NCBI GenBank assembly: GCA_035573435.1
Contig: DATMZR010000031.1
Location: 1-64,000, forward strand
Reading direction: 5' to 3'
Length of the DNA stretch: 64,000 bases
From: Solirubrobacterales bacterium
Lineage (GTDB): Bacteria > Actinomycetota > Thermoleophilia > Solirubrobacterales > 70-9
How positions within the stretch are numbered: the stretch's first letter is position 1; each line of letters begins with the position of its first letter. The translations under genes were made by a program, and so were the position numbers. Shown here piece after piece: positions 32,675 to 40,247 of the stretch. The notes below the pieces were generated by a model, which did not search any database, was not told where the DNA came from, and was given only the letters and a program-made list of their open reading frames with translations.

Positions 32675-33585
32675 ACGCGGAGGAAGCGGCGCAGCGTGAC
32701 CCCGCTGCCGAGCGCGGAGACCACGACCGCCGCAGCCATCAGCGTGGCAACCAAAGGCACGAAGCCGATGGTCGAGAAGTTGTCGATGAGAACGAAGTTC
32801 TCCGACAGCGGGTCGATGATGGTCAGCTTCCCGACCCAGAGGATCCCGACCGCCAGCGCAGCGCCGAACAGGCCGACGATCAGGCCCTCGAAGACGAAGG
32901 GCCAGCGGATGAACCAGTTGGTCGCGCCGACGAGCTTCATCACCTCGATCTCGCGACGCCGGGCATAGATCGAGAGCCGGATCGTGTTGGCCACGAGCAT
33001 CAGCGACACGACCAGGAGCAGGACCGCGATCACCAGGAGGATGATCTTCACGGCGTTGGTCACGGTGCGGATCTTGTCGGCCGTGCCCTGCCCGCTGCTG
33101 ACGGTCTCGATCGCCGGGCTGATCGGCTTCGGCTTGCCGTTCTGAGCAGGCGGCATGATGGAGGCCTGGATCGCGTCCAGGTTATCCGGGTCGTCCGGGA
33201 ACACGTTGATCGACGGGGGCAGTGGGTTCTGGCCCCGCAGCTGCGTGATTCCCTGGCTGAGCGGCTCGTTTCCGATCTGCCCACGCAGGATCCTCAATCC
33301 CCGCTGCTTCGAGACGTACTCGGTGCGGGACACATGCGGGATGGCCGCCAGCTTGCGCTGAACCGCCTTCGCCTGCTTCTGGGTGGTGTCGGGGAAGAGG
33401 AACACCCTCAGCGCGAGCTGCGAGCGCACGTTCTCGTTCGTGCTCGAGCTGGCCTTGATCACCGGGATGAACACGCCCAGCAGCAACGTCGTCAGCACGA
33501 CCGTCACGATCGCGGCCAGACTGGGCGCTGCGTTCCGGCGCAGCGCACGCAGTGCCTCGGCGATGAAGAAGAAGACGCGTCCCAC
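32671..33585 (-). CDS. ftsX: Cell division protein FtsX
   Basis: This 304-residue FtsX has the MacB-like topology: one N-terminal membrane helix, 'LAAIVTVVLTTLLLGVFIPV', an extracellular domain of about 140 residues, and three C-terminal helices, starting at 'IILLVIAVLLLVVSLMLVAN'. The FtsX motif 'RRREIEVMKLVGATNWFIRW' near 213-232 is diagnostic. With FtsE it forms a complex that activates extracellular peptidoglycan hydrolases at the septum. The usual neighbouring M23 hydrolase is missing from this operon; a coiled-coil M23 protein is found at 61.4 kb and could be the partner. Confidence 0.94.
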   Translation of the reverse strand: MGRVFFFIAEALRALRRNAAPSLAAIVTVVLTTLLLGVFIPVIKASSSTNENVRSQLALRVFLFPDTTQKQAKAVQRKLAAIPHVSRTEYVSKQRGLRILRGQIGNEPLSQGITQLRGQNPLPPSINVFPDDPDNLDAIQASIMPPAQNGKPKPISPAIETVSSGQGTADKIRTVTNAVKIILLVIAVLLLVVSLMLVANTIRLSIYARRREIEVMKLVGATNWFIRWPFVFEGLIVGLFGAALAVGILWVGKLTIIDPLSENFVLIDNFSTIGFVPLVATLMAAAVVVSALGSGVTLRRFLRV

Positions 33586-33593
33586 GGTCTCCG

Positions 33594-34490
33594 CTACGAC
33601 CCCATCGTCTGCCCCGGGCCGACTCCCATCTCGGCGCCCACGCGAAGTGCGAACTCGCCCGTCGACTCGTCTGCGTAGCCGGCGGTGGCCTCGTCGCGGA
33701 CCAGCCGGCCCTCGTCCAGCGCCATCACCCGGCGGCGCATCTTGTCCACCATCTCGCGGTCGTGCGTGGCGACGAGCACGGTCGTCCCGGTGCGGTTGAT
33801 CCGGTACAGGAGCTGCATGATTCCGACGGAGGTGTGGGGATCCAGGTTCCCGGTCGGCTCGTCCGCGAGCAGGAGCGGCGGGTGGTTGACGAATGCACGC
33901 GCGATCGAGACGCGTTGCTGCTCGCCACCGGAGAGCTGGTCCGGATAGCTGTGGACCTTGCCCTGCAGGCCAACCAAGCGGAGGGTGTCGGGAACGGTCC
34001 GCCGGATGTCGCCTCGGCTGCCTCCGGTCACCTGGAGGGCGTAGGCGACGTTGTCATACACGGTCCGGTTGGGCAGCAGCTTGAAGTCCTGGAACACCGT
34101 GCCGACACGCCGGCGCAGATGCGGAAGGCGGCGGGCGGGCAGGCGGTTGATGTCCCGGCCGGCGATCCGCACCTCGCCGCTGGCCGGCTCCACCTCGCGG
34201 ATCAGCATCTTGATCAGGGTCGACTTGCCGCACCCCGTGGGGCCGACGACGAAGGCGAACTCGCCGCGCTCCAGCGCGAAGGAGACGCGCTCCACCCCCA
34301 CGTGCCCGCCCGGGTAGACGACCGTGGCGTCGCGAAGCTCAACGATCGGCGGCCGCGGCGCCTCGGCGTCGCGCGACCCATCGACGCGGCGCGCCCGGCG
34401 GGGCGGCTCGTCTCGGACGGCGCCATCGCGCCGTTCCGCGCGTTTTCTGAGCAGGGCCATGCGAACCGTGATTGATTCTTCGGCGCCCAC
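33594..34490 (-). CDS. ftsE: Cell division ATPase FtsE
   Basis: This is an ABC ATPase of 298 residues, with Walker A 'GPTGCGKST' near 83-91, Q-loop 'VFQDFKLLPNRTVYDNVAYA', signature 'LSGGEQQRVSIARAFVN', Walker B 'LLLADEPTGNLDP' and H-loop 'VLVATHDREMVDKMRRR'. The 'DFKLLPNRTVYDNVA' stretch is typical of FtsE. The N-terminal 45 residues are an unusual basic extension, so the true start may be internal (for example ATG at 34460). A C-terminal tail of about 25 residues is Gly/Glu-rich. It powers FtsX; the gap to ftsX is eight bases. Confidence 0.93.
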   Translation of the reverse strand: MGAEESITVRMALLRKRAERRDGAVRDEPPRRARRVDGSRDAEAPRPPIVELRDATVVYPGGHVGVERVSFALERGEFAFVVGPTGCGKSTLIKMLIREVEPASGEVRIAGRDINRLPARRLPHLRRRVGTVFQDFKLLPNRTVYDNVAYALQVTGGSRGDIRRTVPDTLRLVGLQGKVHSYPDQLSGGEQQRVSIARAFVNHPPLLLADEPTGNLDPHTSVGIMQLLYRINRTGTTVLVATHDREMVDKMRRRVMALDEGRLVRDEATAGYADESTGEFALRVGAEMGVGPGQTMGS

Positions 34491-34570
34491 CTCAATCCTG
34501 CGCCGGTCCCCCGTAGCCGTCGAGCCGGCGAGCGCTCGCGCAAGGGTAGCGAAGAACGCCGGCGGCTACG

Positions 34571-35569
34571 TCAGGTCCACTCGGGGCCGAAGAGCGGCGG
34601 GCGCGACACGATCGGCTTCAGCACCAGGGCCTCGCGGGCCCTGTCGGCAATCCCCCGCGCGGTGAGGCCGAAGTGCTCCATGCATGCTTCGCCGGTGCCG
34701 GAGAGCCCGAACTCGTCGCCCATGCCGACCGCGAAGATCGGCACCGGGTGCTGCTCGGCGGCCAGCTGGCGAACCGCATCCGCGAGCCCGCCGACCACGC
34801 GATGCTCCTCCGCGGTAACGGCGACGCCCGTCTTGCTGAGCGATTCGAGGATTGTCTCCGAGTGAAGCGGCTTGACGATCGAGACGTTGAGGACCTCTGC
34901 CTCCACACCGTCCTCCTGCTCGAGCGACTCGGCCGCCTCGATCGCCCGCCAGACCATGTGGCCGGTTGCGACCAGCGAGATGTCCTTGCCTTCCCGCAGC
35001 ACCTCGACCCCGTTGCCCAGGGTCTCCGGGATGTCCTCGTAGACGATCGGGGTTGCCGGACGGCCAAACCGCAGGTACATGGGCTCGGTGCGTTCGTACG
35101 ACTCGAGGGTCGCCCGGTAGGCCTGGTTGTAGTCGGCGGGAACGACCACGGTCATCCGTGGCATCGCCCGCATCAGGGCGATGTCCTCGATCATCTGGTG
35201 CGAGGCACCGTCCTCGCCGAGGGAGACACCGCCATGCGAGGCGCCGACCCGGATCTTGAGCTCGTTGTGGGCAATGCCCAGCCGGATTTGGTCGTAGGCC
35301 CGCCCGGCGGCGAAGATCGCGAACGTCGAGCAGTAGGGCACCTTGCCGGTGGCCGCCAGCCCGCAGGCCATCGACATCATGTTCGCCTCCGCCGCGCCGA
35401 CGTTGAAGAAGCGCTCCGGAAAGCGCTCGCCGAACTTGATCGATTGGGTGGAGACGGCGAGGTCGGCATCAAGCGCCACCACGTCCTCGTGCAGCTCGCC
35501 GAGCTCGGCCAGCGCGTCGCCGTACCCGTGGCGGGTCGCGATCGGCTCGGTCTTCGCCTCGGCTGGCAT
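34571..35569 (-). CDS. Transketolase, C-terminal subunit
   Basis: This 332-residue subunit corresponds to the pyrimidine-binding and C-terminal domains of transketolase. Motifs: 'ERFFNVGAAEANMMSMACGL' near 54-73 with the catalytic Glu that activates TPP, 'GVSLGEDGASHQMIEDIALM' near 114-133, and 'FGRPATPIVYEDIP'. Its gene follows the N-terminal subunit gene by three bases, giving a split heterotetrameric transketolase as known in archaea and many actinobacteria. It carries out two-carbon transfer in the pentose phosphate pathway. A DXS-like enzyme is less likely because the residue pattern around the active site is of the TK type. Confidence 0.9.
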   Translation of the reverse strand: MPAEAKTEPIATRHGYGDALAELGELHEDVVALDADLAVSTQSIKFGERFPERFFNVGAAEANMMSMACGLAATGKVPYCSTFAIFAAGRAYDQIRLGIAHNELKIRVGASHGGVSLGEDGASHQMIEDIALMRAMPRMTVVVPADYNQAYRATLESYERTEPMYLRFGRPATPIVYEDIPETLGNGVEVLREGKDISLVATGHMVWRAIEAAESLEQEDGVEAEVLNVSIVKPLHSETILESLSKTGVAVTAEEHRVVGGLADAVRQLAAEQHPVPIFAVGMGDEFGLSGTGEACMEHFGLTARGIADRAREALVLKPIVSRPPLFGPEWT

Positions 35570-35572
35570 CCG

Positions 35573-36544
35573 TTATCCGTCCCCTCCGGGATCGCCGCCC
35601 GCATTCTGCAGGGCCTTGGTCTGCTCGTCGAGGCGCTTCGTGAGCTCCTCGAGCGCCTCGGCGGCCTGCTCGGGGCTGGGGGGCTTGCCGTGAAAGCCGA
35701 AGCGATCCTGCATCGAGGAGACGCCTTTGCCCTTCTTGGTCTGGGCAACGATCGCTGCGGGCCTTCTGAGGGTGCGGCTGCGCTCCAGCGATTCGACCAC
35801 CTGCTGCATGTCGTGGCCGTCGATCTCTACCGCGTCCCAGCCGAAGGCCTCGAACTTGGCGCGCACGTCGCCGATGTCCATGACGTCCTCGGTGGTGCCG
35901 TCGGTCTGCAGATGGTTGTAGTCGACGATCGCGGTCAGGTTGGAGACGCCGAAATGGACGGCCGAGGTCGCCGCCTCCCACGTCTGCCCCTCCTGGCAGT
36001 CGCCGTCGGAGAGCACGCCGAACACCTGCGCTGTGTCGTCGAGGCCGTCGAGCCGCAACGCCAGCGAGATGCCCACGCACATCGAGAGCCCTTGTCCCAG
36101 GGAGCCGGTGGATACCTCGATGCCGGGGGTGCGGCGCATGTCGGGGTGCCCCTGCAGGTGAGCGCCGATCTGGCGCAGCCCCATCAGGTCCTCGAGCGGA
36201 AAGTAGTCGTGCTGGGCGAGCGCCGCGTACTGGATCGGCGCGGCGTGACCCTTGCAGAGCACGAAGCGGTCGCGCGCCGGCCAGGCTGGATTCTCGGGGT
36301 CGTGGCGGAGCACGCGGTAGTAGAGGGCCGCGACGATGTCGGCAGCGGACAGCGAAGAGTCCAGATGGCCGGACTTCGCCACTGCGAGCATCCGCACGCA
36401 GTCGAGACGAAGGACCGTTGCCCACCGCTCGAGCTCGGCAATCGAGTGCTCCGCCTCCGTGCGCTCGGCCAGCTTACGAGGCGGCTTGGGATCCGGAACC
36501 GGCGTCAGGTGTCTCACGTCGGCGAGGCTAGCAGCGGATCCCAT
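35573..36544 (-). CDS. Transketolase, N-terminal (TPP-binding) subunit
   Basis: This 323-residue TPP-binding subunit has a His-containing segment 'SGHLDSSLSAADIVAALYYR' near 58-77, 'CKGHAAPIQYAALAQ' near 102-116, TPP Gly-Asp-Gly motif 'GVLSDGDCQEGQTWEAATSA' near 172-191 and 'IVDYNHLQTDGTT'. The segment 'TKKGKGVSSMQDRFGFHGKP' carries the conserved Gly-x-Gly and His. It forms one active site with the C-terminal subunit downstream. The start at 36544 may be too far upstream; a GTG near 'VRHLTPVPD' is an alternative. The gene is divergent from the hypothetical gene at 36.6 kb. Confidence 0.9.
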   Translation of the reverse strand: MGSAASLADVRHLTPVPDPKPPRKLAERTEAEHSIAELERWATVLRLDCVRMLAVAKSGHLDSSLSAADIVAALYYRVLRHDPENPAWPARDRFVLCKGHAAPIQYAALAQHDYFPLEDLMGLRQIGAHLQGHPDMRRTPGIEVSTGSLGQGLSMCVGISLALRLDGLDDTAQVFGVLSDGDCQEGQTWEAATSAVHFGVSNLTAIVDYNHLQTDGTTEDVMDIGDVRAKFEAFGWDAVEIDGHDMQQVVESLERSRTLRRPAAIVAQTKKGKGVSSMQDRFGFHGKPPSPEQAAEALEELTKRLDEQTKALQNAGGDPGGDG

Positions 36545-36584
36545 CTCGTTCGCAGGCTATGGGCGAGCGTGGACGGAAACCGTC

Positions 36585-37283
36585 GTGCGCAATCCTTGCC
36601 TGGTGAGGAGCTTCGCCCGAAGACCGCTCGTCTGGCTGGCCGTCGCCGCCCTGGCGACCGGGGTGGCGGTCCTCCTCCTGTCCGGGGACGAGGACGGCGG
36701 CCCGCCGGAGCCGGCGGGGCGGCAGGAGGTCCCAACGGAGGCGAGCAGAGCGGTGCCTCGGGAGCAACACGAGCCCGGCCACGAACCGGCGCACGAGCAG
36801 GGGACGCGCGCCGCCGTGCGGGAGGCGGTCCGCTCCTCGCCGGCGCCCCGGCTGGACGCCGACCAGCGCGAGCTGGCGGGGGTCGTCCGTGACTACGTGG
36901 AGGCACTCGACGCGCACGACGGTAGGCGCGCCTGCGGACTGTTCGTGACGGGCGCCCTGGCGCAGGTCGACTTCCCCCGCGACCGTGGAACCTGCGCGGC
37001 ATCGCTGTCGGCCTCCGTGGGATACCGGGATCCCCATGGCTTCCCGGTGTATGACCGCTCGCGTATCGGGCGGATTCCCTCCGTGTCGATCGACGGCCAA
37101 GGCGCCCGGGTTGTCGCCACCATCGTGACCCACTTCGCCGGCGACCGCGAGCCCTCGGTCGAGGACGACCTGATCTACCTCCGAAACGAGGAAGGACGGT
37201 GGCTGATCGTGAAGCCGAGCGCGACGCTGTACCGGGCGATCGGGGTGGGAGACATCCCGCCGCAGGTACTCGCGCCGCCATAG
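36585..37283 (+). CDS. Membrane-anchored NTF2-like protein of unknown function
   Basis: This protein is about 232 residues from the GTG at 36585 (36603 is an alternative). It has a single N-terminal membrane helix 'LVWLAVAALATGVAVLLLSG', a Glu/Pro/His-rich linker of about 60 residues, and a C-terminal domain 'LAGVVRDYVEALDAHDGRRA' to 'EEGRWLIVKPSATLYRAIG' with an NTF2-like or SnoaL-like pattern, two Cys and alternating strands. It is likely an extracytoplasmic anchored domain. Start of the protein is unclear because the frame stays open into the divergent transketolase gene. It runs convergent to the Mau-like cluster. Confidence 0.6.
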   Translation: MRNPCLVRSFARRPLVWLAVAALATGVAVLLLSGDEDGGPPEPAGRQEVPTEASRAVPREQHEPGHEPAHEQGTRAAVREAVRSSPAPRLDADQRELAGVVRDYVEALDAHDGRRACGLFVTGALAQVDFPRDRGTCAASLSASVGYRDPHGFPVYDRSRIGRIPSVSIDGQGARVVATIVTHFAGDREPSVEDDLIYLRNEEGRWLIVKPSATLYRAIGVGDIPPQVLAPP

Positions 37284-37296
37284 CGGCACCGGCCCG

Positions 37297-38727
37297 CTAA
37301 CGCCTGACGGAGATGATCTTCGGCCCGCCGCCCAACAGGGTGGCGAAGCCGCGCTTCACCGACAGCGAGGTGGTCCAGAGCTGACGACGCTCCCCGCGCG
37401 AATAGATGCGGTGACCCTTCCCCTTGCCCCCGATCCGCTTCAGCACCAGGCTCTGGCGGAGCTTCGGGGCGCTGGTCACCTGTGGTCCCTGCCGGGCACG
37501 TTTCGCGCGCACGTAGAGGAGGCGCTTTCCGAGCACGGATGGGTTCGAGAGGGCCGCTGTGCGGGAGTGAACCACGGTCCCGCGTTTGCCGGACCGAAGG
37601 TTGCGCCGCTTGATCGCGCTCCCGCGTGGTTTGGAGACGGCATAGAAGACGCGACCCCCGTCGACGCTGGGATGGCCGATCTGAGCCGGGCTCGAAACGG
37701 CGGCGATCCGCTTGGGCTTCCCGGGGTTCGCCGGGTGCCGGATGCGCCTGGCCTTCAGCACATAGCGCCCGTCCCTGAGGGTCAGGTAGGCGAGCCACCC
37801 CTTGGAGATCGCCACTGCCTCGACGCCGTCGGCGCCGACCGAGCCGATCGGGTTCCGGGTGAATCGATTCAGGATCCTGATCCTGTCGCCATCGGCGATC
37901 ACCGCTGCATATGGGCCGCCGATCGCGGGGTCTCGCCCCGGGAGGCCGAGGGTTTGGCCGTTCGCCCGCAGGACCCCGCTCCGATCCGCGCGCTGGTACG
38001 CCAGCGCCTCGCCCGCGGCGGAGGGATCGGCTCCACTGGGAGCCTCGGTGCGCGCGGCCGTGGCGGTGGTCGCGGTGAGCGCCACCGCCACCAGCCCCAG
38101 GGTGACCGCGTCGCCGATCCGGAAGGCCCGGTAAAGGGCAGGCCGCTCTGCCATCAGCTCGACACACTTGACCCCGAGCGGCTGGTCGACCACCGGGGCG
38201 ACCAGGACGACCGGAAGCGCCCGGCCCACCCCGAAGGATGCGCCGATCACCAGACCCGCGGCGGGGTCGCCGAGCGCCAGGCTGATGCCGGCCAGCGCCC
38301 AGACGCCGAAGCTCAGCACGAAGGTGGTGAATCCGAGGCCGAGCAGGATTCCGTAGAGCGCGGCCGCGAGCGGCAACGGCATCGTCCACCGCCAGCCCTC
38401 GGGAAGCTGTCGCCGGATCTGCGGCACGATCCGAGTACCCCGCGCTTCCGCCACGGCCGCGGCGATCGCGATCGCCGCGGCGGCCAGATATGCGGCTCGT
38501 CCTCCGACCCCATGCAGGAGCTCGCCCGCCGCTGACAAGAGCCCGAAGGTCGCGATGCCTCCCAAAACCGCGCCCGGCACGAACGCGATGCAGGAGGCGA
38601 TCGTCGTTCGCCGCCTGGCGCCGTCCCCCGAGAGCCCGATCGTCTCCACCATCGAGAAACCGCAGGGCGACCAGGTGCCGGTGAGGCCGATCAAAAGCGC
38701 GGCGACTGCAAGAGAGGTGATCAGCAT
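37297..38727 (-). CDS. MauF/CcdA-like membrane domain fused to a beta-propeller
   Basis: This 476-residue protein has two parts. Residues 1-225 carry seven hydrophobic segments with a DsbD/CcdA-like active-site Cys in 'LTGTWSPCGFSMVETIGL' at 15-32 and another Cys in 'GVKCVELMAER', as in MauF-type electron conduits. Residues 235-476 are an extracellular repeat domain with blades such as 'AYAAVIADGDRIRILNRFTR' style strands, 'EAVAISKGWLAYLTLRDGRY' and 'PSVDGGRVFYAVSKPRGSAI', predicted to form a beta-propeller with Lys/Arg-rich loops. The ATG overlaps the stop of the Cys-rich gene (7-base overlap). The combination of a conduit for reducing power and a propeller in one chain is unusual. In mau operons, MauB is a propeller. 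Confidence 0.72.
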   Translation of the reverse strand: MLITSLAVAALLIGLTGTWSPCGFSMVETIGLSGDGARRRTTIASCIAFVPGAVLGGIATFGLLSAAGELLHGVGGRAAYLAAAAIAIAAAVAEARGTRIVPQIRRQLPEGWRWTMPLPLAAALYGILLGLGFTTFVLSFGVWALAGISLALGDPAAGLVIGASFGVGRALPVVLVAPVVDQPLGVKCVELMAERPALYRAFRIGDAVTLGLVAVALTATTATAARTEAPSGADPSAAGEALAYQRADRSGVLRANGQTLGLPGRDPAIGGPYAAVIADGDRIRILNRFTRNPIGSVGADGVEAVAISKGWLAYLTLRDGRYVLKARRIRHPANPGKPKRIAAVSSPAQIGHPSVDGGRVFYAVSKPRGSAIKRRNLRSGKRGTVVHSRTAALSNPSVLGKRLLYVRAKRARQGPQVTSAPKLRQSLVLKRIGGKGKGHRIYSRGERRQLWTTSLSVKRGFATLLGGGPKIISVRR

Positions 38728-39302
38728 GGGATGTTGGTCTGGTAGTAGGTGACGCAGAAGACCTTGCGGCTGCCGTAGCAGTACCCATGAAGCGCGGCGT
38801 CGCCGTTGATTCGGCGGTCGTGAGGAGAGCAGCAGTCCCAGAGCTTCCGGACCCTCCCCCCGCAGCAGCGGTACCAGGCCCCTTGAAGGTGCGCCTTGAT
38901 CCCATAGACGCTGCCCGTCTGGTCGCAGACCTTGGTGCGCGGCGCAGGCGGCAGGGGTAACCCGTCAGGATCCCGCTTCAGGCCACCAGCCTCGTGGATC
39001 GGCTGGCCCTTGTCGTTGACGAGCCTGCCGAGGTTGTCGACGGGCCGGCCGTCGCTCGGCCGGATCGGATAGCCGCGGGCGTCGAGACGCGGGAGGCCGA
39101 GCGGATGAATGCAGGAGCCGGTTGTGAAGATGTGCCCGCAGAAGTGGAAGGCGTCGGCGTCCCCCGGCTTGACCGCCTTCGCGACCACGCCCCCCGCGGT
39201 CGCCGCCAGCAGCCCGGCGCCGATCCGGGACAGAAAGCCACGGCGCGAGCTCTCGCCGGCGAGCGAGTCGAGCGCCTCCCCGATCCGGTCCCGCTCCGCC
39301 AT
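38721..39302 (-). CDS. Tat-exported Cys-rich protein, MauA (methylamine dehydrogenase light chain)-like
   Basis: This 193-residue protein carries a twin-arginine signal, 'SSRRGFLSRIGAGLLAATAG' at about 18-37. The mature part has ten Cys, arranged as CGH, SCIH, VCDQ, RCCGG, WDCCSP, YCYG, FCVT and a C-terminal NIPC. Such Cys density, Tat export and close neighbours of MauE/MauD type resemble MauA, the disulfide-rich light chain of methylamine dehydrogenase. The mature protein has only two Trp, in 'GAWYRCC' and 'KLWDCC', but they are eleven residues apart and not in the positions used for tryptophan tryptophylquinone. Family assignment is by analogy. ATG at 39302 overlaps the upstream stop (ATGA). 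Confidence 0.7.
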   Translation of the reverse strand: MAERDRIGEALDSLAGESSRRGFLSRIGAGLLAATAGGVVAKAVKPGDADAFHFCGHIFTTGSCIHPLGLPRLDARGYPIRPSDGRPVDNLGRLVNDKGQPIHEAGGLKRDPDGLPLPPAPRTKVCDQTGSVYGIKAHLQGAWYRCCGGRVRKLWDCCSPHDRRINGDAALHGYCYGSRKVFCVTYYQTNIPC

Positions 39303-40189
39303 CAGGTTCCGGCCCCCACCCCGGCCCCGCGGCGGGACGCGGTTGCCAGAACGCTCTCGAGCTGGGCCAGGTTGTTGAACGTGCCCTTGGCCAGAACGGC
39401 GCCGTCCGGCCCGAGCGCGATCGCGAAGGGGCTGCCGGGAATGCCCAGCTCGCGCCAGACCTCTGCCTCGGCGACCTCGTCGAAGACCTCCACCGCGAAG
39501 GCGGGGTCGCCGGCCAGGGTCGCGACGGCCGGCTCCAGCGCCCGGCAGACGCGGCAGCCCTGCGACGTGAACACGGCGAGCGCCAGCTCGCTCTCGGCAG
39601 CGCGCTCGAAGCGGTCGATCAGATCGATGCGGGCGCCCACCGCTGGCCCCTCCTCGGGGATCTCCAGAGCCGCCGCCGGGCCCAAGCGCAACCGGAGCAT
39701 CCCGACCTCGCGTGCCAGCGCCAGGACGGCGACCGCCAGGCAGAGGCACAGAAGCAACGCGGCGGCGAGGCCGAGTCCAAGCCACTCATCCGTGGACAGG
39801 CTGCGCTCGGGCAGCAACGGGAGGACGGCGAAGCACGCCGCGAGGACCAGGTTGCGCCCCACCGATCGCCAGCTGACGGTCGACCGCGAGCCGAAGCAGG
39901 CACACGGCGCTCCCGCGCGCCCACGCATCAGGGCACTCAGGAGAACCGCCGCAAACATCGCCATCAGCGCGGCGGCGAGCAAGGCAGCCTGATCGCTGCC
40001 GGCGATGATGCCGACGGCCAAGCCAAGCTCGATCGCGACCAGCAGCCCCCACGCCGCCCAGCGGCTGATCTCGCCGTCGATCCCGAAGGTGCCCAGCGAG
40101 GCGCGGCTGGAGCCGGGACTCGCCAGCTTCAGCACCGCTGACCCCGCCAGGACGAGCGCCAATACGAACCGGGCAATCAGCCCTAGCAC
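39302..40189 (-). CDS. MauE-MauD fusion: DoxX/MauE membrane domain with thioredoxin domain
   Basis: This 295-residue fusion combines two functions that are separate genes in mau operons. Residues 1-165 have four or five membrane helices, beginning 'GLIARFVLALVLAGSAVLKL', and the MauE signature 'GAPCACFGSRS' near 93-103. Residues 185-290 are a thioredoxin fold with redox motif in 'AVFTSQGCRVCRALEPAVAT' (Cys-Arg-Val-Cys) and a cis-Pro segment 'LGIPGSPFAIALGPDG'. It may deliver reducing equivalents to shuffle disulfides in the downstream Cys-rich protein. The start ATG at 40189 is about 60 bases from the nadA stop. It heads a three-gene coupled unit. Confidence 0.8.
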   Translation of the reverse strand: MLGLIARFVLALVLAGSAVLKLASPGSSRASLGTFGIDGEISRWAAWGLLVAIELGLAVGIIAGSDQAALLAAALMAMFAAVLLSALMRGRAGAPCACFGSRSTVSWRSVGRNLVLAACFAVLPLLPERSLSTDEWLGLGLAAALLLCLCLAVAVLALAREVGMLRLRLGPAAALEIPEEGPAVGARIDLIDRFERAAESELALAVFTSQGCRVCRALEPAVATLAGDPAFAVEVFDEVAEAEVWRELGIPGSPFAIALGPDGAVLAKGTFNNLAQLESVLATASRRGAGVGAGT

Positions 40190-40247
40190 GCCGTCAAGCT
40201 AGCACTCCGCTTCCCGGAGCTCCGCAGGTCCCGGCCGTGATGGCCGG

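Noticed and set aside
34673-36892. A 739-codon plus-strand open frame over the transketolase genes
   Set aside because: It mirrors codon positions of the conserved transketolase subunits and lacks a domain; the same applies to the 711-codon frame at 50216-52351 over tag/secA and the 571-codon frame at 56224-57939 over thrC/hom.
38721-39302. Tryptophan tryptophylquinone cofactor in the Cys-rich protein
   Set aside because: The two Trp are eleven residues apart, whereas MauA uses Trp about 50 residues apart, and no mauG homologue is visible in the window. The claim would rest only on residue count.
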